In this document: positions 53,711 to 64,000 of the stretch, piece after piece
Layout of the letters: each line of letters begins with the position of its first letter
Numbering within the stretch: the stretch's first letter is position 1
Source of the DNA: an uncultured Agrobacterium sp.
GTDB lineage: Bacteria > Pseudomonadota > Alphaproteobacteria > Rhizobiales > Rhizobiaceae
Direction of reading: 5' to 3'
Length of the DNA stretch: 64,000 nucleotides
NCBI GenBank assembly: GCA_913777615.1
Contig: CAJYTK010000007.1
Coordinates: forward strand, 248,001 to 312,000
Notes under the pieces: generated by a model
Told to the model about the DNA's origin: nothing
What the model saw: only the letters and a program-made list of their open reading frames with translations
Database searches by the model: none
Program-made: the position numbers and the translations under genes

Positions 53711-54328
53711 TTATCTGAGAAGGCCATCGCGGTCGAACTCTTCCCACCCGGAGAGTTCGGCTGAGTTACGTTTCGCCGGGCGAGCCAACTTCGCCTTTTT
53801 GAGCGAGCGCGTCAGCTTGGCTTGATGCGCCGCACGCCTCCTGTTCTCCGCCTTCGCGGCAATATCGTGTTCTCGCCATTCGTCGATGACGCCGCTGTTG
53901 AGAAGTTCTTCGACAACCTTCGGTTCGAAGACGTGAAAGGTGATCCGTTTCGCCCGGCCACGCAGTCTCACTGTTCTGATCCCGCCGCTTGGTAAGCGAC
54001 CATCCTCGAGCCACCGACGACGCTCTGTCGTGGAGATTGTAAGGATATCTTCGATCTCGCGCGGTAAAACGGGCAGGCTGTCCATGGTTTCCAGCAGTTT
54101 GGAGATTTTGGCGCTTGCTGCCTTAAAGTCGTTTTCGTCGTCTTCCGGCACCGACAGTGTCAGAACCACGCCTGCAATATCCAAATCCTTGCGAACCGCC
54201 AAAGGCAATTTGGCCCGCAACTCCATCAAGATACCCTTGGCGCGAACCGACGACCCTAGCGTTGCTGCGGGCTGCAGCGTCCACGACTCTCTCAGGTGCG
54301 GTACGCAGGTGGATTTCTTCTTCGCCAT
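53711..54328 (-). CDS. Conserved-looking protein of unknown function
   Basis: This 205-residue, strongly basic protein has no signal peptide or membrane helix. An acidic patch (VPEDDENDFKAASAKISKL) is followed by a possible helix-turn-helix (PREIEDILTISTTERRRWLEDG) that resembles a MerR-like or excisionase-like wing (LPSGGIRTVRLRGRAKRITF). A Lys/Arg/Ala-rich tail ends in SGWEEFDRDGLLR. The middle could bind DNA. I do not recognise a family. The downstream end converges with the transpeptidase gene. Confidence 0.6.
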   Translation of the reverse strand: MAKKKSTCVPHLRESWTLQPAATLGSSVRAKGILMELRAKLPLAVRKDLDIAGVVLTLSVPEDDENDFKAASAKISKLLETMDSLPVLPREIEDILTISTTERRRWLEDGRLPSGGIRTVRLRGRAKRITFHVFEPKVVEELLNSGVIDEWREHDIAAKAENRRRAAHQAKLTRSLKKAKLARPAKRNSAELSGWEEFDRDGLLR

Positions 54329-54447
54329 GGAGGCTTAGATGGGGCCGGCGCTCGCCGTGGTCAACATGTGCGTCCGCTCTTTATCAGCTTTCTCGTTTCT
54401 CAGCAGCAACAACCAGATTGACAGCCTCTCCCTTTCGGTTATTCTCT

Positions 54448-54478
54448 TATAAAAGCTTATATAACATAATAACGGAAC
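54448..54478 (+). promoter_or_regulatory. Candidate IclR-controlled promoter region of the amidohydrolase cluster
   Basis: An 18-base near-palindrome TTATAAAAGCTTATATAA (54448-54465) is followed by TATAACATAATAACGGAA (54461-54478). The latter matches 15 of 18 bases of a site, in reverse orientation, at 60623-60640 in front of the IclR gene. It lies 21-38 bases before the binding-protein start codon. The shared element is the best candidate for the IclR operator. Confidence 0.55.
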
Positions 54479-54498
54479 AATGAAGCTGGGAGTATGAT

Positions 54499-56028
54499 AT
54501 GAAACTGAAGCTCGCATTTCTTCTCGCCACCGCGTTAATCGTTAGCCCATCGGTTCTCTTCGCGCAGGATCGCGGCGGGGTGATCAATGTCGCAACGATT
54601 GGTGAGCCGCCAACACTTGACCCCATGGCCTCCACCGCCGATCTCGTCGGCATCGTCACGCAGCATATCTTCGAAACGCTCTACACCTTCGACAAGGAGT
54701 GGAAGACAGCACCGCTTCTGGCGGAAAGCCTTCCTGAAATCAGCGCGGACGGTAAAACCTACACGATCAAGCTGCGCTCCGGCATCAAGTTCCACGACGG
54801 TTCCGATATGGCGTCGGACGATGTCGTTGCCTCTCTCAATCGTTGGGTTAAGGTTGCCTCTCGCGGCAAGCAGGCTGCGTCGTTCATTGACAAGATCGAA
54901 GCGACTGATCCCTCGACCGTGACGATCACATTGAAGCAGCCTTACGCGCCACTCGTTTCGCTTCTCGCCTTCAACAATTCGGCCGCCATTATTCTTCCAG
55001 CTGAAAAGCAGGAAGAGCCTATGAAGGAGTTCATCGGTACTGGCCCTTACATGCTGAAAGAGCGCAAGGCGGATCAATATATCCAGCTCATTCGCTTCGA
55101 TGGCTACAAGTCACGCGACGGCGAAGGCAATGGTTATGGCGGCGCGCGGCATCAATATCTCGATGAGATCCGCTTCGTTCCGGTGCCGGACGCCAATACT
55201 CGCGTCGAGGCAGCGGTCTCCGGGCAATATGACTATATCGATTCCATTCCGGTGGAGTCCTTCGACAAAATCAAATCCTCCTCCGCCACTGAACCCTTGG
55301 TACTGAAGCCCTTCGGCTATCCTGTCTTCGTCTTCAACACGGCCGAAGGCTTGGCGAAGGATGTTGCCATGCGCAAGGCGATCCGCCAGGCACTCAGCAT
55401 GGAAGATATGCTGGCTGCAGCCTTCGGCAGCACGGACTTCTACGCGCTTGACGGCGATATCTACCCGAAGAACTTTATCTGGAATACGGATGCGGGTGTT
55501 GAGGGCAACTACAATATTGCCGATCCGGAAGGCGCTGCCACAGCCGCCAAGGCTGCCGGTTACGACGGCGAAAAGCCGATCCGCATTCTCACCAGCCGCC
55601 AGTATGAGTTCCACTACAAGATGGCGCAGGTCGCTGCCGAATATCTCAAGCTTGCAGGCTTCAAGGTGGACATGCAGGTGGTGGACTGGGCAACGCTGAC
55701 CCAGCGCCGTGCCGACAAGGCGCTTTGGGATATCTACATTACCCATAGCCCATTCCTTCCCGAACCCGCTTTGATCGGTTCTCTTGCTCCGACATCGCCC
55801 GGCTGGTGGGACACGCCTCTGCGCAAGCAGACGGTTGAGGCTTTCTCGGCGGAATCCGATCCGCAGAAGCGCATCGCTCTTTGGGCCGATGTGCAGAAAG
55901 CCATGTATGAGGAAATTCCCTACATGAAGATCGGCGACTTCAATGCGGTCGCCGCCAAGTCAAAGAAGATCGAAGGTATTGAAGCGGCACCTTGGCCTTA
56001 CTTCTGGAACGCTTCCATCAAGAAGTAG
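54499..56028 (+). CDS. Peptide-type ABC transporter substrate-binding protein (SBP_bac_5)
   Basis: This 509-residue periplasmic protein has a signal peptide ending LFAQ (residue 23) and then the family segments VATIGEPPTLDPMASTADL, IKLRSGIKFHDGSDMASDDV and GTGPYMLKERKADQYIQLIR. A GGGAG ribosome binding site lies six bases before the ATG. It is the first gene of the plus-strand group with two permeases, an amidohydrolase and a RidA gene; its ATPase is encoded at 61959. The ligand is unknown; the enzymes nearby suggest an acylated amino compound. Confidence 0.9.
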   Translation: MKLKLAFLLATALIVSPSVLFAQDRGGVINVATIGEPPTLDPMASTADLVGIVTQHIFETLYTFDKEWKTAPLLAESLPEISADGKTYTIKLRSGIKFHDGSDMASDDVVASLNRWVKVASRGKQAASFIDKIEATDPSTVTITLKQPYAPLVSLLAFNNSAAIILPAEKQEEPMKEFIGTGPYMLKERKADQYIQLIRFDGYKSRDGEGNGYGGARHQYLDEIRFVPVPDANTRVEAAVSGQYDYIDSIPVESFDKIKSSSATEPLVLKPFGYPVFVFNTAEGLAKDVAMRKAIRQALSMEDMLAAAFGSTDFYALDGDIYPKNFIWNTDAGVEGNYNIADPEGAATAAKAAGYDGEKPIRILTSRQYEFHYKMAQVAAEYLKLAGFKVDMQVVDWATLTQRRADKALWDIYITHSPFLPEPALIGSLAPTSPGWWDTPLRKQTVEAFSAESDPQKRIALWADVQKAMYEEIPYMKIGDFNAVAAKSKKIEGIEAAPWPYFWNASIKK

Positions 56029-56169
56029 TGGTTCGACTGATCGGCATCGCGCCAGTGATCGCCTCGTGTTCTGTGGAACGCGTAGAGAGCTGGCGCGATA
56101 CCGAAGCGCATTTCATCACAGCGTGTCCGAGCAGACTCCTTTACCCTGCGACAAGGGAAAACGAAGCCC

Positions 56170-57111
56170 ATGATCCGATATATCCTCCAGCGCCTCATCG
56201 GCATGATCGTCGTGATGTTTCTCGTCGTCACGATCGTCTTCATCATTGTGCGCGTCACACCGGGCGATCCCGCAGCCGTCATGCTTGGACCGGATGCGTC
56301 TGCGCAAGACATCGCGGACTTGAGAACCAGGCTAGGGCTCGATCAGTCGCTGGCGGTGCAATATTTCTACTACCTAGGCCAAATGCTGAAGGGCGATCTT
56401 GGTCAGTCGATCTTCCTCAACATGCCTGTAACCGCGGCATTGTTCGATCGCGCTGAGCCGACTTTCTTTCTCACGCTGTTTTCGCTGCTGATTGCCAGTG
56501 TCATTGCCTTGCCGATCGGCATTTATGCCGCCTATCGCCGGGGCTCTTTCATCGATCAGGCCGCAACGACGGTTGCGATGCTGGCGGCCAGCATCCCAAG
56601 CTTTTGGCTTGGCCTCATTCTCATGCAGTTCTTTGCTGTGCGGCTGAACCTCTTTCCGGTTTCCGGCTACGGCGGCCCGGGCTCGAGCTTCATTGACCGC
56701 ATGTATCATTTGACGCTGCCGGCTTTCGCGCTTGGACTAGTGTCTTCGGCTCTGATCCTGCGTTTCACCCGCGCGTCGATGCTCGATGTTCTGGGTGACG
56801 ATTATATTCGAACCGCCCGGGCGAAGGGTGTCGTCGAACGCCGCGTCGTCATGAAGCATGCGCTGAAGAACGCACTCATCCCCATACTCACCGTCATTGG
56901 TTTGACGGCGGCGGTGCTGATCTCGGGCGCCGTTGTGACGGAGACCGTCTTCGGTCTTCCGGGTGTGGGTAGCCTCGTTGTCTCGGCGGTTCTGAGGCGC
57001 GACTATCCCGTCATTCAGGGCGCGCTTCTCGTCATTGCAGCACTTTATGTCCTCATCAATTTCGCGATCGACATGCTCTACCTGCTGATCGATCCGCGTG
57101 TGCGCTACTAA
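56170..57111 (+). CDS. Peptide-type ABC transporter permease (DppB type)
   Basis: This 313-residue permease starts MIRYILQRLIGMIVVMFLVV and has VRVTPGDPAAVMLGPDAS then LRTRLGLDQSLAVQYFYYLG in the first periplasmic loop. The coupling loop DYIRTARAKGVVERRVVMKH and the end VTETVFGLPGVGSLVVSAVL are diagnostic. It follows the binding-protein gene by 141 bases and precedes the DppC-type gene by 15 bases. Confidence 0.93.
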   Translation: MIRYILQRLIGMIVVMFLVVTIVFIIVRVTPGDPAAVMLGPDASAQDIADLRTRLGLDQSLAVQYFYYLGQMLKGDLGQSIFLNMPVTAALFDRAEPTFFLTLFSLLIASVIALPIGIYAAYRRGSFIDQAATTVAMLAASIPSFWLGLILMQFFAVRLNLFPVSGYGGPGSSFIDRMYHLTLPAFALGLVSSALILRFTRASMLDVLGDDYIRTARAKGVVERRVVMKHALKNALIPILTVIGLTAAVLISGAVVTETVFGLPGVGSLVVSAVLRRDYPVIQGALLVIAALYVLINFAIDMLYLLIDPRVRY

Positions 57112-57126
57112 AGGGGGCGGGAACCG

Positions 57127-58005
57127 ATGACGGATATTGCCACGACCACTCCAACGCCTGCAGCGAGCGAAGGCACGAAGTTTCTGAAACGCTTTCTGAA
57201 ACGCAAGACGGTGGCCTTTGGCCTGTTCGTGCTTGTCATCTTCGTACTTCTGGCCGCGCTCGCGCCCTGGATTGCACCTTACTCGCCATCTAAGCTGTCC
57301 ATCGTCAATCGCCTCAAGCCGCCCAGCGAAACCTTCTGGTTCGGCACGGATGAGTTTGGCCGCGACGTCTTCTCGCGCACCATCTACGCGGGCCGTTTGT
57401 CGCTGCTCGTTGGTGCTTCCGTTGTGACGTTGTCGGCGATCATCGGTGTGACGCTCGGGCTGCTCGCCGGCTTCTTCAAGCGGCTGGACACACCGATTGC
57501 CCGGCTGATCGATGCGATGATGGCTTTCCCGGACATTCTTCTTGCCATTGCGCTTGTCGCAGCATTGGGGCCATCGCTCACCACCGTGATCATCGCCTTG
57601 TCGATTGTCTATTCGCCGCGTCTTGCCCGTATCGTGCGCGCCTCTACGCTCGTCATCAGGGAGCTTCCCTATGTCGAGGCCGCTCAGGCGCTGGGCATCT
57701 CCACCTTTCACATCATGACGCGGCATGTGCTGCGCAATCTATTGTCGCCAATCTTGGTGCAGGCCTCGTTCCTGTTTGCCAGCGCCATGCTGGCGGAAGC
57801 GGGCCTGTCTTTTCTCGGGCTGGGTGTCAGCCCGGAAATTCCGACCTGGGGCACGATGATTGCCGCTGGCCGCCAATATATCGGGCAAGCCGACTGGATG
57901 ACCTACTTCCCCGGCTTTGCCATCATTCTCTCCGTCCTTTCGCTGCAAATGGTCGGCGACGGGTTGCGGGACATGCTCGATCCAAGACTACGAAGGGATT
58001 TGTAA
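57127..58005 (+). CDS. Peptide-type ABC transporter permease (DppC type)
   Basis: This 292-residue protein has a Thr/Ala-rich start, a first helix (about 28-50), FWFGTDEFGRDVFSRTIYAG, the coupling loop PYVEAAQALGISTFHIMTRH and the end MVGDGLRDMLDPRLRRDL. It ends one base before the amidohydrolase ATG, so the transporter and hydrolase are made together. Confidence 0.93.
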   Translation: MTDIATTTPTPAASEGTKFLKRFLKRKTVAFGLFVLVIFVLLAALAPWIAPYSPSKLSIVNRLKPPSETFWFGTDEFGRDVFSRTIYAGRLSLLVGASVVTLSAIIGVTLGLLAGFFKRLDTPIARLIDAMMAFPDILLAIALVAALGPSLTTVIIALSIVYSPRLARIVRASTLVIRELPYVEAAQALGISTFHIMTRHVLRNLLSPILVQASFLFASAMLAEAGLSFLGLGVSPEIPTWGTMIAAGRQYIGQADWMTYFPGFAIILSVLSLQMVGDGLRDMLDPRLRRDL

Positions 58006-58006
58006 T

Positions 58007-59209
58007 ATGACCGGTCAACACGCAAAGCCGCTGCTGATCAAGAACGTCAAGCCCATGGCTTTTGGCGCAGGTGATAAAGATGTCGCCACCGATATTCTGG
58101 TGAACGGCGAGGGCAAGATTGCCGCTATTGGACCGGCGCTTGCGTCTGACGATGCGACCGTGATCGACGGCAAAGGTGCTTGGATTTCGCCAGGTTGGGT
58201 CGATCTTCATGTTCACATCTGGCACGGCGGAACCGATATCTCGATCCGGCCTTCCGAGTGTGGTGCTGAGCGCGGCGTGACGACGTTGGTGGATGCGGGT
58301 TCGGCGGGTGAAGCCAATTTCCATGGTTTCAGGGAGTACATCATCGAGCCGTCGAGAGAACGCATTAAGGCGTTCCTCAATCTCGGTTCGATCGGGCTTG
58401 TGGCCTGCAACCGCGTAGCAGAACTGCGCGATATCAGGGACATCGATCTCGACCGCATTCTCGAATGCTACGCCGAAAACAGCGAGCATATCGTCGGCCT
58501 CAAGGTTCGCGCCAGCCATGTCATCACCGGTTCCTGGGGCGTGACACCGGTCAAGCTTGGCAAGAAGATCGCGAAGATCCTCAAGGTGCCGATGATGGTT
58601 CATGTCGGCGAACCACCAGCACTCTATGATGAGGTGCTGGAAATCTTAGGCCCCGGCGATGTCGTAACCCACTGCTTCAACGGCAAATCCGGCTCCTCGA
58701 TCATGGAGGACGAGGATTTGTTCAATCTGGCGGAGCGTTGCGCATCCGAAGGTGTGAGGCTCGATATAGGCCATGGGGGAGCATCATTCTCCTTCAAGGT
58801 GGCGGAAGCGGCGATTGCGCGCGGGCTTCTGCCGCACTCGATCTCGACCGACCTGCACGGCCACTCGATGAACTTCCCGGTCTGGGATCTGGCCACCACC
58901 ATGTCCAAGCTGCTGTCGGTCGGAATGCCCTTCGACAAGGTGGTGAACGCCGTGACCCATGCGCCGGCTGAGGTCATCAAGCTCGATATGCAGAACCGGC
59001 TTTCCGTTGGCGCGCGCGCCGATTTCACCATTTTCGATCTCGTCGATTCCGATCTGGAAGCAACCGACTCCAATGGCGATGTCTCGGTGCTGAAGCAGCT
59101 CTTCGAGCCACGCTACGCGGTCATCGGCGGAGAGGCCGTTGCTGCTAGCCGTTACATACCCCGCGCGCGCAAGCTTGTGCGGCACAGCCACGGCTACTCG
59201 TACCGATAG
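58007..59209 (+). CDS. cog3964 amidohydrolase/deacetylase family metallohydrolase
   Basis: This 400-residue enzyme is a binuclear amidohydrolase often mis-named dihydroorotase. It has H68 and H70 in WVDLHVHIWHGG, a likely carbamylated lysine in GLKVRASHVITGSWG, MMVHVGEPP and VTHCFNGK with further His ligands, and LDIGHGGASFSF. Members of cog3964 from Agrobacterium and Ochrobactrum are known to me as hydrolases of acetyl-(R)-mandelate in vitro, so ester or amide deacylation is likely. It starts one base after the permease stop codon. With a SelA-like gene in the same cluster, this matches the EF_0837/EF_0838-type pair. Confidence 0.88.
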   Translation: MTGQHAKPLLIKNVKPMAFGAGDKDVATDILVNGEGKIAAIGPALASDDATVIDGKGAWISPGWVDLHVHIWHGGTDISIRPSECGAERGVTTLVDAGSAGEANFHGFREYIIEPSRERIKAFLNLGSIGLVACNRVAELRDIRDIDLDRILECYAENSEHIVGLKVRASHVITGSWGVTPVKLGKKIAKILKVPMMVHVGEPPALYDEVLEILGPGDVVTHCFNGKSGSSIMEDEDLFNLAERCASEGVRLDIGHGGASFSFKVAEAAIARGLLPHSISTDLHGHSMNFPVWDLATTMSKLLSVGMPFDKVVNAVTHAPAEVIKLDMQNRLSVGARADFTIFDLVDSDLEATDSNGDVSVLKQLFEPRYAVIGGEAVAASRYIPRARKLVRHSHGYSYR

Positions 59210-59256
59210 GATGGCGGATTGCCGCTGGAATGAATGAAAAGATGACAGGAGTTCGC

Positions 59257-59754
59257 GTGACACAGTCCCCGATCAAGATCGAAGCCAAGGCGCAGACGCC
59301 GCGCGATCGGCTTTCCGCGCTCGGCATAGACCTGCCGCCCGCACCGCCGCCCATCGCAAACTTTGTGACCCATGTCGTTGAAGGCAACATGCTTTATCTG
59401 TCCGGGCAAGGCCCACGAGAAGCAAATGGTTTCATGCATACCGGCAAGGTTGGCGTGGATGTCTCGGTCGAGCAGGCCTATGAGGATGCGAGGTTGACGG
59501 GCATCAATCTACTGGCGGTGATGAACGAGGCGCTGGGCGATCTTTCCCGCGTCAAACGGGTGGTGAAGCTTCTTGGCATGGTCAATGCCTCACCCGACTT
59601 CAAGGATCATCCGCAGGTCATCAACGGCTGCTCTGACCTGTTCAATGCTGTCTTCGGCGAAGCGGGACGCCATGCCCGCTCTGCCGTCGGCTTCGGTTCG
59701 CTTCCGGGAAACATCACCGTTGAGATCGAAGCGATCATCGCGTTGCAGGATTGA
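59257..59754 (+). CDS. RidA/YjgF family protein
   Basis: The product is about 165 residues. I chose the GTG at 59257, with AGGAG five bases upstream, over the ATG at 59230. RidA-fold segments are NFVTHVVEGNMLYLSGQGP, RVKRVVKLLGMVNASPDF and the end GFGSLPGNITVEIEAIIAL. The longer N-terminus and PDFKDHPQVINGCSDLF place it in the larger, less studied RidA subgroup. The canonical Arg that binds substrate carboxylate appears as Gly or Ser in LPGNITVEIE, so imine deaminase activity is not assured. A PLP enzyme gene nearby could make the enamine that RidA proteins clear. Confidence 0.87.
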   Translation: MTQSPIKIEAKAQTPRDRLSALGIDLPPAPPPIANFVTHVVEGNMLYLSGQGPREANGFMHTGKVGVDVSVEQAYEDARLTGINLLAVMNEALGDLSRVKRVVKLLGMVNASPDFKDHPQVINGCSDLFNAVFGEAGRHARSAVGFGSLPGNITVEIEAIIALQD

Positions 59755-59769
59755 CCGGCAAGGAGACGA

Positions 59770-60594
59770 TTAGTGGTTGCGCCATCCCATCAACTGTTCG
59801 ATCCGTGCGGCCGACGCCTTGACCCGGTCTGCATAGCCGGTCTTGTCGGCCACGATTTTCTGTTCGGGAAGGACGATGGAAATCGTCGCAACGCAGTCTC
59901 CGCGACTGTCGACGATCGGCGAGGCGATGCAGGCAACCGAGTAATCGGATTCGCCTGCCTGGATCGACAGGCGTTCCTCAAAGGCCTTGCGCGCCGCGTC
60001 CGAAAGGCTCTTGGCATCGATTGTGGCGCGTCCGGTCGGCGATATGCGCGCGCCACGTTTGAAGAGGTCGATGCGTTGCTCTTCCGGCATGTGGCCCACC
60101 AGAAGGCGCCCAGAGGCCGTCCAGTTCAGCGGCACGCGCGTTCCAACGCGCGACGCCACCTGGAAATGGCTTGGGCCATCGGCCATGGCGAGAACGAGCA
60201 TATGCTCGTCGTCGCGCCCGCACACCTGGACGGTTTCGCCAGCAGCTCGGCAGAGATCGTGCATCTCATGCATGGCGACACTCATGAAATCCAGCGAGCG
60301 CGCATAGGCGAGGCCGTAATGATAGAGGCGGGCGCCAAGCCAGATGCTGCCGTCGTCGTTACGAGCAAGCATGTTCTTGTCCACGAGGTCATCAATGATG
60401 GCATAAATCGTGGAAAGCGGCGCCTTCACTGCCTTGGCGATGGCGTAGGCACCCGCCGGTGCGCCGGTTTCATACAGATAGTCGATGACCTGAATGGCGC
60501 GGTCGATGCCGCTGACGCGCGAGCGGCGCACCTTTCCGACGTCCTCGGACGAGGAAAGCTCGGAGGCTTCAGCAGATGAAGACGTCATATCCAA
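59770..60594 (-). CDS. IclR family transcriptional regulator
   Basis: This 274-residue regulator has an N-terminal winged helix (about 28-90: SGIDRAIQVIDYLYETG then APLSTIYAIIDDLVDKNMLA) and a C-terminal IclR effector domain with WTASGRLLVGHMPEE, GESDYSVACIASPIVDSRGD and CVATISIVLPEQ. It is encoded inside the cluster on the opposite strand, between the RidA and SelA-like genes. It most likely controls both halves of the cluster through the repeated 18-base element found before its own gene and before the binding-protein gene. Confidence 0.92.
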   Translation of the reverse strand: MDMTSSSAEASELSSSEDVGKVRRSRVSGIDRAIQVIDYLYETGAPAGAYAIAKAVKAPLSTIYAIIDDLVDKNMLARNDDGSIWLGARLYHYGLAYARSLDFMSVAMHEMHDLCRAAGETVQVCGRDDEHMLVLAMADGPSHFQVASRVGTRVPLNWTASGRLLVGHMPEEQRIDLFKRGARISPTGRATIDAKSLSDAARKAFEERLSIQAGESDYSVACIASPIVDSRGDCVATISIVLPEQKIVADKTGYADRVKASAARIEQLMGWRNH

Positions 60595-60622
60595 TTCACG
60601 CTCCCGCGGATCAAAGAACCTA

Positions 60623-60640
60623 TTGCGTTATTATGGCATA
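60623..60640 (-). promoter_or_regulatory. Candidate IclR operator, second copy
   Basis: On the minus strand this reads TATGCCATAATAACGCAA, 15 of 18 bases equal to the site at 54461-54478. It lies between the IclR gene and the divergent SelA-like gene, 29-46 bases before the IclR start codon, where one bound protein could affect both. Confidence 0.55.
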
Positions 60641-60698
60641 GGCTCTCACGGGGCAATAGAAATCACGGCCAGACAGGCCGACAGACTGGAGAAAGAGA

Positions 60699-61895
60699 AT
60701 GTCAGACGATATCCGCACGAAGATCGGACTTCGCCCCGTCATCAATGTTTCAGGCACGATGACGAGCCTCGGTGCGTCCATTGTGGTTCCGGAAGCGATC
60801 GAGGCCATGGCGGCGATCCTGCCGCAATTCGTGGAGATCAACGACCTTCAACGCAAGGCAAGCACCATCATTGCGCGTTTAACGGGCGGCGAAGCTGGTT
60901 TCGTTACGGCGTCCTGCTCGGCCGGCATCAGCCTTGCGGTGGCTGCCACAATCACTGGTCCTGACCTTCTGGCGATCGAAAAACTGCCGGACACCTCGTC
61001 GCCGAAGAACGAGGTTCTGGTGCAGATGGGGCATGTCGTCAGCTATGGCGCGCCGGTTGATCAGTCGATCCGGCTTGCAGGCGGCAAGGTGGTGATGATC
61101 GGCCAGGCGACCTCCACGCATCGCTATCACATGGAAAATGCCATCACCGATCGGACAGCGGCTGCCGTTTATGTCGTGTCGCATCATGTGGTGGATTACG
61201 GCTTGCTCAATCTCAAGGAATTCGTCGAGATCGCGCATGCCAATGGCGTGCCGGTCATTGTTGATGCCGCATCCGAATACGACCTGCGGATATTCCTGGA
61301 ACAGGGCGCCGATATCGCGCTCTATTCCGGCCACAAGTTCCTTGGTGGCCCAACCTCCGGCATCGTGGCCGGCAAGAAAGAACTCGTGCGCAACGCCTTC
61401 CTTCAGAATATGGGGATCGGTCGGGGCATGAAGGTTGGCAAGGAAAGCATCTTCGGCGTCATGGCGGCTTTGGAGGCTTGGGAAAAGCGGGACCACGCCG
61501 GCATTCGCGACCGGGAGACCGGCTATCTGAACCTCTGGAAGGAAACGCTTGCCAACCGCCCCGGCATCACCGCCTTGATCGAGCCGGACCCGACCAACAA
61601 TCCGCTCGATCGTATGCGCGTGATCGTCTCGCCGCAGGAAGCCCACATCACCGCGTGGGATCTTGCCGCACGTCTTCGCAGTGGCCCGACACCGATCATC
61701 GTGCGCGACCATGAGGTCGAGCATCATTACTTCTACCTGGACCCCTGCAATCTCCACCCCGGCCAGGAACGCATTGTCGCAGCCCGGCTTGCTGAGGAAC
61801 TGGATACTGCACGCGCTTCAAACGAGGTGATCGCCACGCCGTTCGAGGACTTGAGCCGCCATCGTTTCGATGGCGCCTTGCGCTGGCCCGACTGA
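60699..61895 (+). CDS. SelA-like PLP-dependent enzyme (DgaE/EF_0838 type)
   Basis: This 398-residue fold-type I PLP enzyme belongs to the SelA-related group but lacks the length and N-terminal domain of true selenocysteine synthase. It has [20 protein letters not shown] near the cofactor phosphate, [20 protein letters not shown] with the PLP-contacting Asp, and the Schiff-base lysine K213 in [13 protein letters not shown]. Related enzymes such as DgaE remove ammonia from amino-sugar acids. GGAGAAAGAG lies before the ATG. It is divergent from the IclR gene and followed by the ATPase gene. Confidence 0.85.
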   Translation: MSDDIRTKIGLRPVINVSGTMTSLGASIVVPEAIEAMAAILPQFVEINDLQRKASTIIARLTGGEAGFVTASCSAGISLAVAATITGPDLLAIEKLPDTSSPKNEVLVQMGHVVSYGAPVDQSIRLAGGKVVMIGQATSTHRYHMENAITDRTAAAVYVVSHHVVDYGLLNLKEFVEIAHANGVPVIVDAASEYDLRIFLEQGADIALYSGHKFLGGPTSGIVAGKKELVRNAFLQNMGIGRGMKVGKESIFGVMAALEAWEKRDHAGIRDRETGYLNLWKETLANRPGITALIEPDPTNNPLDRMRVIVSPQEAHITAWDLAARLRSGPTPIIVRDHEVEHHYFYLDPCNLHPGQERIVAARLAEELDTARASNEVIATPFEDLSRHRFDGALRWPD

Positions 61896-61958
61896 GCCTT
61901 TCGATCGGCTAGGGCGGTAACGCCCTGCCGCTTCCACGAAGTCTGATGAGGAATGACG

Positions 61959-63806
<1,848 letters not shown>

Positions 63807-63900
63807 CATTGATCGCTCAAAGCCTTTGGTTGTGCGCAATCCAACCGGAACGACTTCTCCAAATGCTGCGTTCGTACCTGCGGCATTGTAGGAGTTCGCA

Positions 63901-64000
63901 TTGAACGTATTTATTTATGGGACATTAAAACGAGGCTTTGCTCTCCACGATAAGGGTCTGTCCGGCGCTCGCTACATTGGCGATGTGCAAACGCTAAAGC
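63901..64000 (+). CDS. Gamma-glutamylcyclotransferase/AIG2-like protein, N-terminal fragment
   Basis: The frame starts at a TTG with TAGGAG six bases upstream and reads NVFIYGTLKRGFALHDKGLS then GARYIGDVQTLK before the window ends. VFIYGTLKRG is the substrate-binding start of the GGCT/AIG2 fold, whose members cyclise gamma-glutamyl amines or peptides. The catalytic Glu lies outside the window. It is not obviously linked to the ABC cluster before it. Confidence 0.75.
   Translation, partial: MNVFIYGTLKRGFALHDKGLSGARYIGDVQTLK

Overview
The window looks like chromosomal DNA of an alphaproteobacterium of the Rhizobiales (Hyphomicrobiales), in the Brucella/Ochrobactrum or Agrobacterium/Rhizobium range; I cannot place it closer. 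The signs are an alphaproteobacterial-type suf locus, an NDUFS4-like complex I accessory protein, many peptide- and purine-type ABC import operons, and a tRNA-Arg(CCU) gene interrupted by a group I intron, a situation known from Agrobacterium.

Region 1-5 kb holds the end of a suf Fe-S assembly locus (sufS end, sufT-like, sufA-like), a MYG1 hydrolase, a Gre-type factor, a decayed bile-acid symporter gene, tRNA-Arg(UCU), the NDUFS4-like gene, a 47-residue membrane peptide and tRNA-Pro(UGG). Region 5-9.4 kb carries a MacAB-type export operon and a potassium channel with a C-terminal zinc ribbon. Region 9.8-22.3 kb holds a GMC oxidoreductase, the intron-split tRNA, an M20 amidohydrolase, a D,D-carboxypeptidase, a COG0523 metal GTPase with a possible Zur site, a diguanylate cyclase, a large membrane-anchored unknown protein and a two-component system.

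Region 22.5-29 kb is an AfuABC-like ABC operon with two binding proteins, a fused permease, an ATPase and an inositol-monophosphatase-family phosphatase, divergent from the two-component system; it suggests sugar-phosphate uptake. Region 29.1-38.3 kb is a GntR-controlled peptide importer with a gamma-glutamyltransferase-family enzyme and an M24 peptidase, suggesting use of gamma-glutamyl peptides.

Region 38.4-46.7 kb (minus strand) is the most striking part. It is a tightly coupled eight-gene operon for a Rieske-domain protein, a Rieske-less non-heme-iron oxygenase, a glutathione S-transferase, an 8-oxoguanine-deaminase-type amidohydrolase and a complete BMP-type nucleoside/nucleobase ABC importer. 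The first three match, piece for piece, the parts of the GST-dependent caffeine N7-demethylase of Pseudomonas putida CBB5 (NdmC/NdmD/NdmE). I infer import, deamination and oxidative N-demethylation of methylated purines. No reductase gene is present.

Region 46.8-54.3 kb carries an acylphosphatase-like protein, a YdeP-type molybdopterin oxidoreductase, a catalase-like protein, RecQ, an L,D-transpeptidase and an unknown protein. Region 54.5-63.8 kb is a second peptide-type ABC cluster with a cog3964 amidohydrolase, a RidA protein, an IclR regulator and a SelA-like PLP enzyme; an 18-bp element shared between its two promoter regions is a candidate IclR operator. The window ends in the start of a gamma-glutamylcyclotransferase-like gene.
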